This document shows positions 55,150 to 64,000 of a stretch of DNA of 64,000 bases, in pieces (the first letter of the stretch is position 1; each line of letters opens with the position of its first letter). Below the pieces are notes generated by a model. It was not told the origin of the DNA and ran no database searches. It was given only the letters and a program-made list of their open reading frames with translations. Where the stretch lies: contig NZ_KB893386.1 in NCBI RefSeq assembly GCF_000374045.1, positions 62,001 through 126,000 of the forward strand, given 5' to 3'. A program made the position numbers and the translations under genes. Origin of the DNA: Segetibacter koreensis DSM 18137. Lineage in GTDB: Bacteria; Bacteroidota; Bacteroidia; Chitinophagales; Chitinophagaceae.

Positions 55150-57546
55150 CTACTTCAATCCCATCTGGCGTGCTGCTAAATTACTTGCACCAAAAGTTAT
55201 CAATAAAATGCTTAAACTGCTCGAAGGCATTAGGATTGCGGCAATCATTGGAGATAAATTTCCCTGGACAGAAAAGTAAATACCTACGAGATTGTATATA
55301 ATTGATATAATAAAGCTGGCAACAATAATACTCCTGTTTATTTTACACAGCCTGATAAATTTATATAATAAAGGCAATTTATCTGCTTCAATAATTGCAT
55401 CGCTTGCAGGAGTAAAATTGTTACAATTCTCGCTGACAGCAATTCCCACATCAGCTTGTTTTAAAGCACCTGCATCATTTAACCCGTCACCTAACATTAT
55501 TACTTTTTTCCCTTTATTTTGCAATTGCTTGATCATCTCCAGTTTATCATCAGGTTTTTGATGAAACCGGACATCTGACTTATTACCGAATATCTTTTTC
55601 AAAAAATTCTTTTCCCCTCCATTATCTCCACTTAAAACCGAAAGAGGATATTGCTTCTTTAATTCATTCGCTAGTAAGACCACATCTTTCCTGTAGTGAT
55701 TTTTAAAAACAAATTTTCCAAGCACTCTTTCTTCTATTGAAACATAAACAGCGGTTTCTTCTTCAAAGTCCTCACCTCCCACCACAAACTTTTTTGACCC
55801 TATGGCAACAAGGTCACCATCTACAATCCCTTCAATTCCCTTTCCCGGTTTTTCTTCAAAACCCATAACTTTAGAATCAGATTTTATTGCCAGAAATGAT
55901 GTTATTGCCTTACTCATAGGATGCGTAGATTGTGCGGCAAGCAGGGCAATCTTCTTTTTGTTTTTAATGTTTAAATGTTCACCATTATATTCTATATCAT
56001 AATATGCTCCGGTTGTCAATGTTCCTGTCTTATCAAAAACAATGTGATTTGCATTAGCGAGATCTTCGATAGTTTGTGCATTTCGCAGATATAGCTTGTT
56101 GCGACTTAGTATTCTTAAAATGTTTCCGTTAGTAAATGTATTGCTTAGCAGCAACGCACAAGGACAAGCAATTATCATTACAGCAGTCAGACTGTTCCAG
56201 ATTTTAGAAGCGTCATTAAAATACCAGTACAAGGCAGTTATTGCAGCTATAGCAAAAACGCCCCATGTAAAATACCGGCTGATTAAATGAACAAAAGAGC
56301 GTTGGTTATAATTCTTGTTTTGTTTTAATTCATCGCGGTTCCATAATTTGGTAAGGTAACTTTGCGCCACTTCTTTTATTACCAGTATCTCTATATTACT
56401 ACCTGTTTGCTTGCCTCCTGCATATACAATTTCACCCATTTCTTTTTGTACAGGCAGGCTTTCGCCTGTTACAAAACTGTAATCTATCAGGGCGCTTCCC
56501 CTTGTCAATATACCATCTGCAGGTATCAGTTCTTCATTATGTATTAATAATGTATCATTTAGCTTAATGTCCGGCAAAGCAACAGTTTCTTCCACTTCTT
56601 TATTTAAACGCACGACAGCAATGGGAAAGTAAGAAGTATAATCTCTGTCGAAACTTAACTGCTCATAGGTTTTATCCTGAAGCACTCTGCCAATAAGCAT
56701 AAAAAAAACAATACCCGACATGCTGTCGAAATAACCGCTACCGGATGAAGTCAGTACTTCATACAGACTTCTGCCAAAGGTTACCCAAACAGCAAGCACA
56801 ATCGGCGCATCAATATTTAGAAATTTATGTTGAAGACTTTTCCATGCGCTAACATAGAATTCGGAAGCGCTGTAAAAGAAAACAGGCAGGCTAAGAAACA
56901 GGTTTAGGTAACGAAACAAATTAACCAGGTTTTGCTCCTTTACATCAATTCCCAGGTACTCAGGAAAGCTCAGCAACATTATGTTGGCAAAGCAAAATCC
57001 GACAACGCCGAGCTTATAAATTTTTGATTTATTCAGCTTTGGTTTAACCTGTTTCATATCATTGAAGCTGATATGAGGTTCATAGCCAATACTGGTCAGC
57101 AATTCGGCTACCTGGCGAAAAGAAACTTTTTGATGGTTAAATATAATATCTGCTTCTTTTCTTGTAAAGTTTACTTTGCTGCTAATAATATTTTCATCTA
57201 GACGATGCAGGTTTTCGAGCAGCCACAAACAACTACTGCAATGCATTTGAGGCAAATAAAAAGAAACATGTGTTTGTGCTTCATCTTTATAAGCGATTAA
57301 TGATTGCTTTATTTTCTCATCATCCAGAAACGCGAATTTATCTTTCCTGACTCCAATTTTCCGGCTAATACCAGGATTTTTAGAAATTTCGTAATAATCG
57401 CATAGCCCTCCCTGGTTCAAAATTTCGTAAACCATTTTGCAGCCCTCGCAGCAAAATTGCTTTTCCCCGGCAATTACAGGATTTTTACCACAATCTTCAC
57501 CACAATGAAAACAAATTACCTGTTCGTGTATAGATTGATTCTTCAT
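55150..57546 (-). CDS. ccoI: P1B-type Cu+-exporting ATPase for cbb3 oxidase (CcoI)
   Basis: Heavy-metal ATPase of 798 residues that supplies copper for cbb3 oxidase. A Cys-rich N-terminus (CFHCGEDCG, CCEGC) and a degenerate HMA domain with HCSSCLW come first, then membrane helices with CPCALLL, the TGESLPV actuator loop, the phosphorylated Asp505 in DKTGTLTTG and GDGLNDAGAL. These match the CopA2/FixI group. It is the first gene on the strand before ccoS and has its own consensus promoter. Confidence 0.95.
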   Translation of the reverse strand: MKNQSIHEQVICFHCGEDCGKNPVIAGEKQFCCEGCKMVYEILNQGGLCDYYEISKNPGISRKIGVRKDKFAFLDDEKIKQSLIAYKDEAQTHVSFYLPQMHCSSCLWLLENLHRLDENIISSKVNFTRKEADIIFNHQKVSFRQVAELLTSIGYEPHISFNDMKQVKPKLNKSKIYKLGVVGFCFANIMLLSFPEYLGIDVKEQNLVNLFRYLNLFLSLPVFFYSASEFYVSAWKSLQHKFLNIDAPIVLAVWVTFGRSLYEVLTSSGSGYFDSMSGIVFFMLIGRVLQDKTYEQLSFDRDYTSYFPIAVVRLNKEVEETVALPDIKLNDTLLIHNEELIPADGILTRGSALIDYSFVTGESLPVQKEMGEIVYAGGKQTGSNIEILVIKEVAQSYLTKLWNRDELKQNKNYNQRSFVHLISRYFTWGVFAIAAITALYWYFNDASKIWNSLTAVMIIACPCALLLSNTFTNGNILRILSRNKLYLRNAQTIEDLANANHIVFDKTGTLTTGAYYDIEYNGEHLNIKNKKKIALLAAQSTHPMSKAITSFLAIKSDSKVMGFEEKPGKGIEGIVDGDLVAIGSKKFVVGGEDFEEETAVYVSIEERVLGKFVFKNHYRKDVVLLANELKKQYPLSVLSGDNGGEKNFLKKIFGNKSDVRFHQKPDDKLEMIKQLQNKGKKVIMLGDGLNDAGALKQADVGIAVSENCNNFTPASDAIIEADKLPLLYKFIRLCKINRSIIVASFIISIIYNLVGIYFSVQGNLSPMIAAILMPSSSLSILLITFGASNLAARQMGLK

Positions 57547-57631
57547 GAGTCAGTTTATTGCTTTAGTAAGGCTCTGTCTGCTTTATTTAATTAATTACTT
57601 GCGACTTAGTCGTCCGCCTGATTTTAGGGGT

Positions 57632-57662
57632 CAAAAGTATTTGAGCGAAAAAAAACAACAAA
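57632..57662 (-). promoter_or_regulatory. consensus promoter of ccoI
   Basis: On the minus strand TTTG (57662-57659), a 19-nt spacer and TACTTTTG (57639-57632) match the Bacteroidota -33/-7 pattern. Predicted start near 57625 gives a leader of about 79 nt. Confidence 0.7.
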
Positions 57663-57782
57663 TGATACAGTTCACAGAAAAACATGACAACAATCAGGAA
57701 ACTATAAAAACAGGCAAAAGGGAAAAAATGAAAATGCAAAGCAGACCTAACGAATGTCATATTTTAAGAGAAACCCGCCTTC

Positions 57783-57790
57783 TACTTTTG
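57783..57790 (+). promoter_or_regulatory. -7 box of hemN (TACTTTTG)
   Basis: Exact TAnnTTTG, ending only 4 bases before the ATG at 57795. The predicted transcript would begin at that codon, so it is either leaderless or translation begins at the GTG at 57822. Confidence 0.55.
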
Positions 57791-57794
57791 CACA

Positions 57795-59174
57795 ATGATA
57801 CACAGTTTTAATGTTGACAGCGTGCTCATTAATAAGTATAACCAACCCGTCCCCAGGTATACAAGTTATCCAACGGTTCCTTATTGGAAAGAAGAATTAC
57901 CGGTTGAAAGCTGGGAGGAAATAATTCAAAATGAATTTGCAAATAATAATAGTACCAGGGGGATCAGTTTATATATTCATCTTCCTTTTTGTGAAAGCTT
58001 ATGCACTTATTGCGGATGCAATAAAAAGATTACAACCAACCATAAGGTAGAAGACGAATATATTTCAGCCATCGAAAAAGAGTGGAAGCTGTATACAAAC
58101 CTAATGTCTGAACCTCCTGTTATCAGGGAAATTCATTTAGGTGGGGGCACACCCACATTCTTTTCTCCCCAAAATCTTGAAAAGCTACTTAATATCATTC
58201 TTACCAATAGCACTATTCATCCATTGCATCAATTCAGTATCGAAGGTCATCCTAATAATACCACTCTTGAGCAATTGCAGGTATTATATACTTTTGGCTT
58301 TCGCCGTATTAGTTACGGCGTGCAGGATAATGACCCAAAGGTGCAAAGAATAATTAACAGGATACAGCCTTTAGAAAATGTAAAAAAAGCCACCACAAAT
58401 GCAAGACAGACAGGTTTCACCTCTGTTAATTTTGACCTCATTTATGGCTTGCCATTACAAACTCTAGAGAGTATTGAAAGAACCATACACCAGGTTACAG
58501 AACTAATGCCAGATAGAATAGCTTTTTACAGTTACGCTCATGTGCCCTGGACCAGTAAATCTCAAAGGTTGTTTGATGAAAGTGACCTGCCTGCGGCCGA
58601 AGAAAAAATAGCTTTATATTTAAAAGGCAAGGAAATACTTTTAAATAAAGGCTATGCGGATATTGGCATGGACCACTTTGCTTTACCCCAGGATGAGTTG
58701 TATAAAGCCCGGCGGAATGGAAAGCTGCATCGGAACTTTATGGGATATACAACCCAGAATACAGGAATGCTGATAGGGCTGGGAGTATCAGCCATCAGTG
58801 ACGCAGGAAGTGCTTATGCTCAAAATGAAAAGACAATTCATGATTATTATGCTGCAGTAAATGAAGGGCGCCTACCTGTTAAAAAAGGACACATACTAAA
58901 CAAAGAAGAGATACAATTTCGAAAAAATATTCTTGATATAAGTTGTAAAGGGTTTACATCATTTCATGCAGAACAATTGCCGTTGCTTCAAAAATATTCA
59001 TTTCCAGAATTGGAATTATTGGCAGCAGATGGTTTGGTAGAATATGATACCCGGGGATGCAAATTGACAGGAAAAGGCCTTTTTTTTATCCGCAACATTT
59101 GCAGTGCTTTTGACTTAAACATACAAAGAAATAAAACCAGCCTGCTGAACCCATTGTTTAGTAACGCGATATAG
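57795..59174 (+). CDS. hemN: oxygen-independent coproporphyrinogen III oxidase
   Basis: Radical SAM enzyme of 459 residues making protoporphyrinogen IX without oxygen. The iron-sulfur ligands are Cys66, Cys70 and Cys73 in CESLCTYCGC; VPRYTSYPTVPYW, HLGGGTPTFF and GFRRISYGVQD are HemN signatures, as is the C-terminal domain. The ATG at 57795 is the first Met; a GTG at 57822 would give a more usual N-terminus and a short leader. It is divergent from ccoI, whose product works in low-oxygen respiration. Confidence 0.95.
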   Translation: MIHSFNVDSVLINKYNQPVPRYTSYPTVPYWKEELPVESWEEIIQNEFANNNSTRGISLYIHLPFCESLCTYCGCNKKITTNHKVEDEYISAIEKEWKLYTNLMSEPPVIREIHLGGGTPTFFSPQNLEKLLNIILTNSTIHPLHQFSIEGHPNNTTLEQLQVLYTFGFRRISYGVQDNDPKVQRIINRIQPLENVKKATTNARQTGFTSVNFDLIYGLPLQTLESIERTIHQVTELMPDRIAFYSYAHVPWTSKSQRLFDESDLPAAEEKIALYLKGKEILLNKGYADIGMDHFALPQDELYKARRNGKLHRNFMGYTTQNTGMLIGLGVSAISDAGSAYAQNEKTIHDYYAAVNEGRLPVKKGHILNKEEIQFRKNILDISCKGFTSFHAEQLPLLQKYSFPELELLAADGLVEYDTRGCKLTGKGLFFIRNICSAFDLNIQRNKTSLLNPLFSNAI

Positions 59175-59371
59175 TTTATCATCTCCTTCTATTAAAATGC
59201 GAACACGGAATTCACTTTTCCTGACAACAATCATCTTTTTAAATGACGCATATAATTGCTTTTGGCTTGCTGGCTATAATACTTTTGAATAAATATTCCA
59301 GATTCATGTTAATAACAACAATGTCGGCTTTAACAATAATGGGTAACAAATAATTATTTATAACAATCACT

Positions 59372-59761
59372 ATGGACAATAATAGTAAGGAAATAATAAT
59401 AACCAGGGACAGTATTGTTGTTGATATACAAAAAGCATTTAACTTGTTCTATCCCTATCTTAAAATTGAATTTTCCACAAGCCCAAAGGGAGTCCTTTCT
59501 TTAAAGAAACATTCCATTAATCCTCAAAACAGTATTGGTAAAATAACTAACCTTACCAGTACTTTAAAATTAAATGTTGATGAAGACAGAACTGTAGCTG
59601 AGATTGAAAAAGAATGCCGAGAACTCTTAGGACTATCTATACAAGTATTTCGAAAATCAGGAAATGTGTGGAATGTCATCTCGCTTACTGACGGATGGAC
59701 CCTGGAAAGCCAGAATAAGGCAGGAGAGTTTATAAGTACAGAAATGTCTGCTGCTTCGTAA
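59372..59761 (+). CDS. conserved hypothetical protein (129 aa)
   Basis: No named family recognised. Predicted alpha/beta protein without signal peptide or membrane helix; VDIQKAFNLFYPYLKIEF near the start and LGLSIQVFRKSGNVWN-like strands near the end suggest a compact fold. Its start is an ATG with 197 bp of mostly AT-rich sequence before it. Codon use and length support coding. It stands between hemN and the nos genes, but no function is implied. Confidence 0.75.
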   Translation: MDNNSKEIIITRDSIVVDIQKAFNLFYPYLKIEFSTSPKGVLSLKKHSINPQNSIGKITNLTSTLKLNVDEDRTVAEIEKECRELLGLSIQVFRKSGNVWNVISLTDGWTLESQNKAGEFISTEMSAAS

Positions 59762-60284
59762 ATCAGTTTGCCAAAAGATTTAAATTGCTTAAGCAGGGAT
59801 ATTAATTAGTATAACGCCCCCAAAATACCTTTCAATCAAATTGTTGTCCTGCCTTCAAATATTTACTTCCTGCTGCTTATACTCAGTTCCTTATACAAAG
59901 GATAGAAGTATAGCGGCTGTTGAATAAAATCACTTGGTTTTTGATTGCTTCCGCGATGAAGCATCATTTGTTCCCACAGAACTATTACGAGAGTAGAGGC
60001 TTTTACCAGTTTCACCTGTCAGGAATTGTTTCTGAAACTGGATGTACCTTATTTGGATTCTCATTATTTGCAGCGCCTTCATATTATTGCTTCAAGCCTC
60101 AAGAGTGAATACAATACCGGCAATTAAGAGAGATCTTTTCATATTTCTGTTTCTTTATTTATAATTATTTGATACCACACACGTTCTTCTTCTATGACCT
60201 CCGATTCAATTTAGAACTATTTGATAAGCTGCCTGCTATATTAGTTCCTATTTTCCTTTTCATACTACTGTCCTTTAAAAATAT
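59762..60284. other. intergenic region between the 129-aa gene and nosY
   Basis: A 523-bp AT-rich gap with a few short open frames that lack family features. No tRNA, hairpin terminator or repeated element was recognised. Confidence 0.6.
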
Positions 60285-61052
60285 TTACAGGTCTTTTTTA
60301 TTGAATCTTTTAATTGCCAGCATAATGGGTGAACATATCCAGGCGAGCATAACCAGGATTATAAAAAAATAGCCGGTCATGCCTTCGAAAAACTCTTTGA
60401 AAACAGCACCTGTATAGCCCATCATTGCAGAAATATCCATCTTAAGCAATACAAGAATTCTACTTAGATCAATAGGGTTAAGCGCAGTCAACCCAATTGA
60501 TATTTTTTCTAAAGGATAATCCGCAAATTGGAAAAGAAGAAACAAAATCAATCCGTCAAAGATGATCGCAAAGTAGAACCAAAGTAAAATAGCCACACCA
60601 ATTCCTTTGGCTTTGTCTCTTGTAATAACACTGGCAAGAATAGCTAAGCCGGTAAATACAGCAGTAAGCATTACAGCGGCAAGTACAAGGGTTAGCCCAA
60701 CATCAGAACGGTCATATAATAATACAGGCAATCCTATGCCAATTATTACTGCAAGCATTAAAGAACTCGCAAGTCCTGCATAAATACTGGTTAACAAAGT
60801 TGTTCTTTTTATAGGCTGCGAAACCAGCAGCTCGATAAACTCTGACGAATTATACACATAAATTGTTGAAAAAATAACACTTAGTAAGGGTACAATAATC
60901 AGCACAATGTTCAACAGGCTCAATAATCCTTTTGAGCTATTATCGTCAAGGCTAAAAACGCTCATCGATACAGCAAGCAAAAACAGGGTATATCCCAGCA
61001 CAACCTTGTTTCGGAGAATATCTATCATTACATATTTAATCAGCTTCTTCAT
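60285..61052 (-). CDS. nosY: ABC transporter permease NosY-like
   Basis: Six-helix membrane protein of 255 residues, the permease of the NosDFY system for nitrous oxide reductase copper-site assembly. The N-terminal MIDILRNKVVLGYTLFLL, YNSSEFIELLVSQPIKRTT and the ALNPIDLSRIL motif fit NosY. It starts 1 bp after nosF, so it is translationally coupled to it. Confidence 0.9.
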   Translation of the reverse strand: MKKLIKYVMIDILRNKVVLGYTLFLLAVSMSVFSLDDNSSKGLLSLLNIVLIIVPLLSVIFSTIYVYNSSEFIELLVSQPIKRTTLLTSIYAGLASSLMLAVIIGIGLPVLLYDRSDVGLTLVLAAVMLTAVFTGLAILASVITRDKAKGIGVAILLWFYFAIIFDGLILFLLFQFADYPLEKISIGLTALNPIDLSRILVLLKMDISAMMGYTGAVFKEFFEGMTGYFFIILVMLAWICSPIMLAIKRFNKKDL

Positions 61053-61053
61053 C

Positions 61054-61761
61054 TTAAATGTTTTTCATTATCTGTGCCATCGCCTTACTCAATTGCACTT
61101 CTCCTGTATCGTGTTTTAACTGCTCAAACGACTTATGGAACTTTAATTTTCCATCCTGCATATATATTACTTGTGTAATTATTTCGTCCAGCTCGCTCAA
61201 TACATGCGAGGTTATCATGATAAGTTTTCCATTCGCTTTTTCTTTGCTAATCTTTGCTTTTAATATCTCCGTTGACACCGGGTCAAGACCGGCAGTAGGC
61301 TCATCAAGTATCAATACATCAGGTTGAAACATAAAAGCCAGGCTTGCCCCTACTTTTTGCCTTGTGCCTCCTGATAAAGTTCTCATTCGTTTATCCATAA
61401 TCTTATCGAGCCCAAACTGCCAGATAAGTTCTTCATCTAAATGAGTCGTGAAAGACTTACGAATGTCTTTCATCATATCTATCACCTGTGCTATTCGCAT
61501 ATTCTCCGGAAAGCGCCCAATCTGTGGCATGTAACCAATTTTGCTCCTGTACTCCCAGTCATGCTTTATGTTTTGTTTATTAAAAGTAATAAAGCCGCTG
61601 TCTGGCACTACCATGCCAAGCAGGCATTTTATAAAAGTGGTTTTACCTGAACCATTAGGTCCAATCAAGGCAATGCTTTCACCTTTGTTGCACGATAGAT
61701 TTATAGAATCTAAAGCTGTTAGCTTTCCAAATTTTTTTGTTACGTTCGTCGCAAGTATCAT
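61054..61761 (-). CDS. nosF: ABC transporter ATP-binding protein NosF
   Basis: ABC ATPase of 235 residues: Walker A GPNGSGKTTFIK, the signature LSGGTRQKV and Walker B VLILDEPTAGLDPVS. Forms the energy unit with NosY. Start overlaps the nosD stop by 4 bp (ATGA). Length is normal for NosF. Confidence 0.93.
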   Translation of the reverse strand: MILATNVTKKFGKLTALDSINLSCNKGESIALIGPNGSGKTTFIKCLLGMVVPDSGFITFNKQNIKHDWEYRSKIGYMPQIGRFPENMRIAQVIDMMKDIRKSFTTHLDEELIWQFGLDKIMDKRMRTLSGGTRQKVGASLAFMFQPDVLILDEPTAGLDPVSTEILKAKISKEKANGKLIMITSHVLSELDEIITQVIYMQDGKLKFHKSFEQLKHDTGEVQLSKAMAQIMKNI

Positions 61762-62990
61762 AGAGATAACGGTTTCATTAATGGTTTATCATCTTTCAAT
61801 TCTACAGGTGTAATACTTGGCATCAATCGTTCCGCTTTATCCATTATACTTACCATAAAACTTCTAAGCAAAATAGAGGCAGAAGGCATTTTTTCAACTA
61901 TCATACTATATAAACTCACAGGCTGATAATGTATATCGCCTATGCCATCTTTATTTAAATCGTAGCCTTCGTACTTGTCCCAATAGTTCTCATTAAATAT
62001 ATTCAACTGCATCGTACCATTTGTACCTACATCAAATGTATTGCCGAAATAATTGTTTTTGGTAATAGTATTGGCCTCGCAACTTGCCTGCACCCGCATG
62101 GCCCAGCCGTTCGATTTAAACGTGTTATTAGAAAGCAATATCCTGCTCGTTCCTTCCATATAAATGCCCACGGTATTTCTTAAAAAAGTGTTTCCTTCAA
62201 CTGCACCGCCCTGAATTTCTTTTAATAAAATACCATAAGCAGCACTACCCCAGTTTTCTTCGAAAGTGTTATATCTCATCACCACGTTTTTCGAAAACAT
62301 AACTGCTACACCAGAGCCATTGGTTCTAAATGTGTTATGGATATAAGTGTCATCATTTGAAAACATAAAGTGAATGCCATAACGAAGATTTTTGAAGCTG
62401 GTATTATTTTGAATCAAAGAAGCGGTTACAAACTCGAAGTACAAGCCATCTCTATGCCTTGTAAGACTATTGTTAAGTATGCGTAAGTTGTTGCTTTTCC
62501 AGCAGTGAATAGCGTTGCCTGACTCAACCTCGTCTGTACTGTTACCCTGCATGGTGTTATTGCTTATTTCACTATAACTGGTATTTTGAAGATATACACC
62601 TGCTGAATTATTCAGCAACCTGTTGTTACGAACAATCACATTCTTACTGTTCAAAATCTTTATAGCTGCCCAGTCATAAGAACTGGAATAACCGGCATTA
62701 CATACCTCCAATCCTTCCAACACTACTCCACTTGCTTCAACCCTAATTACTTGCGATTTACTTTTTCCATCTATTACCGGGTAACCAACTCCCCTTACGC
62801 TTACAGCTTTGTCAATTACAATTTCACCTTCTGCATAAACTCCTTTATTTATAAGAATGATGTCACCATCTTTTGCTGCAGCTATTGCACTTTTAATTGA
62901 TTTATATTGTTTGCCTGCACCAACTTCAATAACAGATGCCGTTGCAAATAGCTGCATTAATAATAGAGTTATTGCGAGAAATACTTTCAC
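61758..62990 (-). CDS. nosD: nitrous oxide reductase maturation protein NosD
   Basis: Periplasmic right-handed beta-helix protein of 410 residues. After a signal peptide (1-18) the repeats run as strands with alternating Asn and hydrophobic residues (NSAGVYLQNTSYSEISNN, GNAIHCWKSNNLRILNN), as in NosD and carbohydrate-binding beta-helices. The C-terminal segment with NENYWDKYEGYDLNKDGIGD is NosD-specific. It works with NosF and NosY in building the copper sulfide centre. Confidence 0.92.
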   Translation of the reverse strand: MKVFLAITLLLMQLFATASVIEVGAGKQYKSIKSAIAAAKDGDIILINKGVYAEGEIVIDKAVSVRGVGYPVIDGKSKSQVIRVEASGVVLEGLEVCNAGYSSSYDWAAIKILNSKNVIVRNNRLLNNSAGVYLQNTSYSEISNNTMQGNSTDEVESGNAIHCWKSNNLRILNNSLTRHRDGLYFEFVTASLIQNNTSFKNLRYGIHFMFSNDDTYIHNTFRTNGSGVAVMFSKNVVMRYNTFEENWGSAAYGILLKEIQGGAVEGNTFLRNTVGIYMEGTSRILLSNNTFKSNGWAMRVQASCEANTITKNNYFGNTFDVGTNGTMQLNIFNENYWDKYEGYDLNKDGIGDIHYQPVSLYSMIVEKMPSASILLRSFMVSIMDKAERLMPSITPVELKDDKPLMKPLSL

Positions 62991-63036
62991 TTTCGCTTAA
63001 TTGATTTTTATAACAGCACTTTTTTATTAAGTCCTT

Positions 63037-64000
63037 TTATAGGTTTGTAGTTTTACCTTCAACTTCCTGCCAGGATAAAATTTCGCCTTTATTATTCTTT
63101 AAAAAATCGTCTGCACTGGCTTTACTTTCAAAAGCAGCGAAGTGACCTCCCATGGGCGCATTTAACTCCAGACTTTTTACAAAAAACAAATCCCCTGCTG
63201 TTAGAAGTTCTTTCTTTTCTGTAAAGTCATTTATATAAGCAGTTCCATTACTCTTATCTGTTTTTCTAAAGTTTAACAAGCAATGAACATCATCAAAGTG
63301 ATATACTTTTCCTTTATCGGTTACCCATTCATTTGCAAACTTTTTTTGCATAATCGTCATTTTGCAAAAGTCACAAGACTCTCTTCCATACCTAATAGGC
63401 TGGGGACCTGCAGAGCATGACTGCAACGCTAGTAACATAAAAACGGCAATTGCAATTTTGTTCTTTTTTAAAACAATCCATTTTGGCTTTAAGAGAAGAA
63501 GGTAAGCAAAAAGCAATAAGGTACCTGCAACAATAAACAACCAACCACCCAGGTCAGGAATTGAAAAAGCGCCAAAATTCAATAATTGTTTGTAGCCTAA
63601 TAAAGGCGGCTGGTAAAACATTCCAGGAACTTGTATAGCAGCATTAGGATCGAGGTTGTGCCCGTAGTTATATTCCCAACGGTAAAAGTCTACCATTGAG
63701 ATGATAGCCACGAACATAAACAATGCTGTATAGGTATAGTAAATGTTTTTCTTGTTAACAATTGCGGTTACTAATCCCAAAATGACAAGGGTGCTGATAA
63801 TATAAGGCAACAGTGTAAATTCCATAAAATCCTGTGAATGCAAGGTGTGCATACCAATGTAATGGTTCAAGCCATTTACCACATCAACATCTCCTGCAAG
63901 TCCTTTTGCAAAAATCTTCAGCATCAATCCTTCCGGATATTGAGGAGCACTTAACTCTATTTGCCATATCGGCAGAAATATTGCACCTGCAAGCAGCAAT
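63037..64000 (-). CDS. nosL: NosL-type protein fused behind a membrane domain, cut by the window edge
   Basis: The frame is open at the right edge, so the N-terminus is missing. The N-terminal part has three or four hydrophobic segments (about 1-10, 62-78, 87-105, 148-165). The last 130 residues are a NosL domain with a lipobox-like LALQSC at about 194, then CDFCKM with the copper-binding region, VYHFDDVHCLL and PMGGHFAAF. NosL delivers Cu(I) to nitrous oxide reductase. The membrane-plus-NosL arrangement is unusual. nosZ is expected to the right. Confidence 0.85.
   Translation of the reverse strand, partial: LLLAGAIFLPIWQIELSAPQYPEGLMLKIFAKGLAGDVDVVNGLNHYIGMHTLHSQDFMEFTLLPYIISTLVILGLVTAIVNKKNIYYTYTALFMFVAIISMVDFYRWEYNYGHNLDPNAAIQVPGMFYQPPLLGYKQLLNFGAFSIPDLGGWLFIVAGTLLLFAYLLLLKPKWIVLKKNKIAIAVFMLLALQSCSAGPQPIRYGRESCDFCKMTIMQKKFANEWVTDKGKVYHFDDVHCLLNFRKTDKSNGTAYINDFTEKKELLTAGDLFFVKSLELNAPMGGHFAAFESKASADDFLKNNKGEILSWQEVEGKTTNL

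Noticed and set aside
59920-60108. Small open frame of 62 codons in the gap before nosY
   Set aside because: No family features or conserved start, and the composition matches the surrounding AT-rich non-coding sequence.
60169-60372. Hydrophobic open frame antisense to the end of nosY
   Set aside because: Hydrophobic only because it is the reverse complement of a membrane-protein gene; it has no independent support.

Overview
The window is a chromosomal segment from a low-GC member of the Bacteroidota, most likely family Chitinophagaceae. The signs are a type IX secretion (T9SS) C-terminal sorting domain, a GldJ-type lipoprotein next to murF, a CcoN-CcoO fusion with a mono-haem CcoP, a long PurF, a delta-60 repeat surface protein, and many promoters with the Bacteroidota -7 box TAnnTTTG. 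There is no rRNA, IS element, prophage or CRISPR array. The window holds one tRNA (Val, GAC). It reads as ordinary core and accessory chromosome with a few regulatory surprises.

Left part (1-13 kb): the 3' part of a secreted GH13 enzyme that appears to have lost its T9SS sorting domain. Next comes a complete D-galactonate pathway (dgoA aldolase, dgoD dehydratase, dgoT transporter, dgoK kinase). Housekeeping genes follow: yicC, pheS, queE, metX, an OsmC-family protein, metZ and a DUF983 protein.

Middle (13-31 kb): thioredoxin, murF, gldJ, glutamate dehydrogenase, a ccmB-ccmC-ccmD cytochrome c maturation set, thymidine kinase, waaA (Kdo transferase), a DegT-type sugar aminotransferase, rfbD, a small outer-membrane beta-barrel, a GT28-like glycosyltransferase, a SixA-like phosphatase and a long PurF. 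Two intergenic regions here carry a 68-nt hairpin element with an identical 20-nt core.

31-49 kb: a MarR regulator heads a pirin-YceI-pirin cassette beside an FMN reductase, divergent from a ClC channel. Then come NhaD, a FecA-like TonB receptor, an SDR, a GH97 glycosidase, a nucleoid-associated protein, tRNA-Val, a lipoprotein phosphoesterase and a 1097-residue delta-60 repeat protein with a T9SS sorting domain.

49-64 kb is a microaerobic and anaerobic respiration island. On the minus strand lie ccoI, a tiny ccoS, ccoNO, ccoQ, ccoP and ccoG (cbb3 oxidase). hemN (oxygen-independent haem synthesis) diverges from ccoI. At the right edge is a nitrous oxide reductase accessory set (nosL fused to a membrane domain, nosD, nosF, nosY); nosZ itself would lie beyond the edge. 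A TTGA-N6-TCAA site sits at class II (FNR-type) distance from the ccoS/ccoNO promoter, which ties the island to oxygen control.
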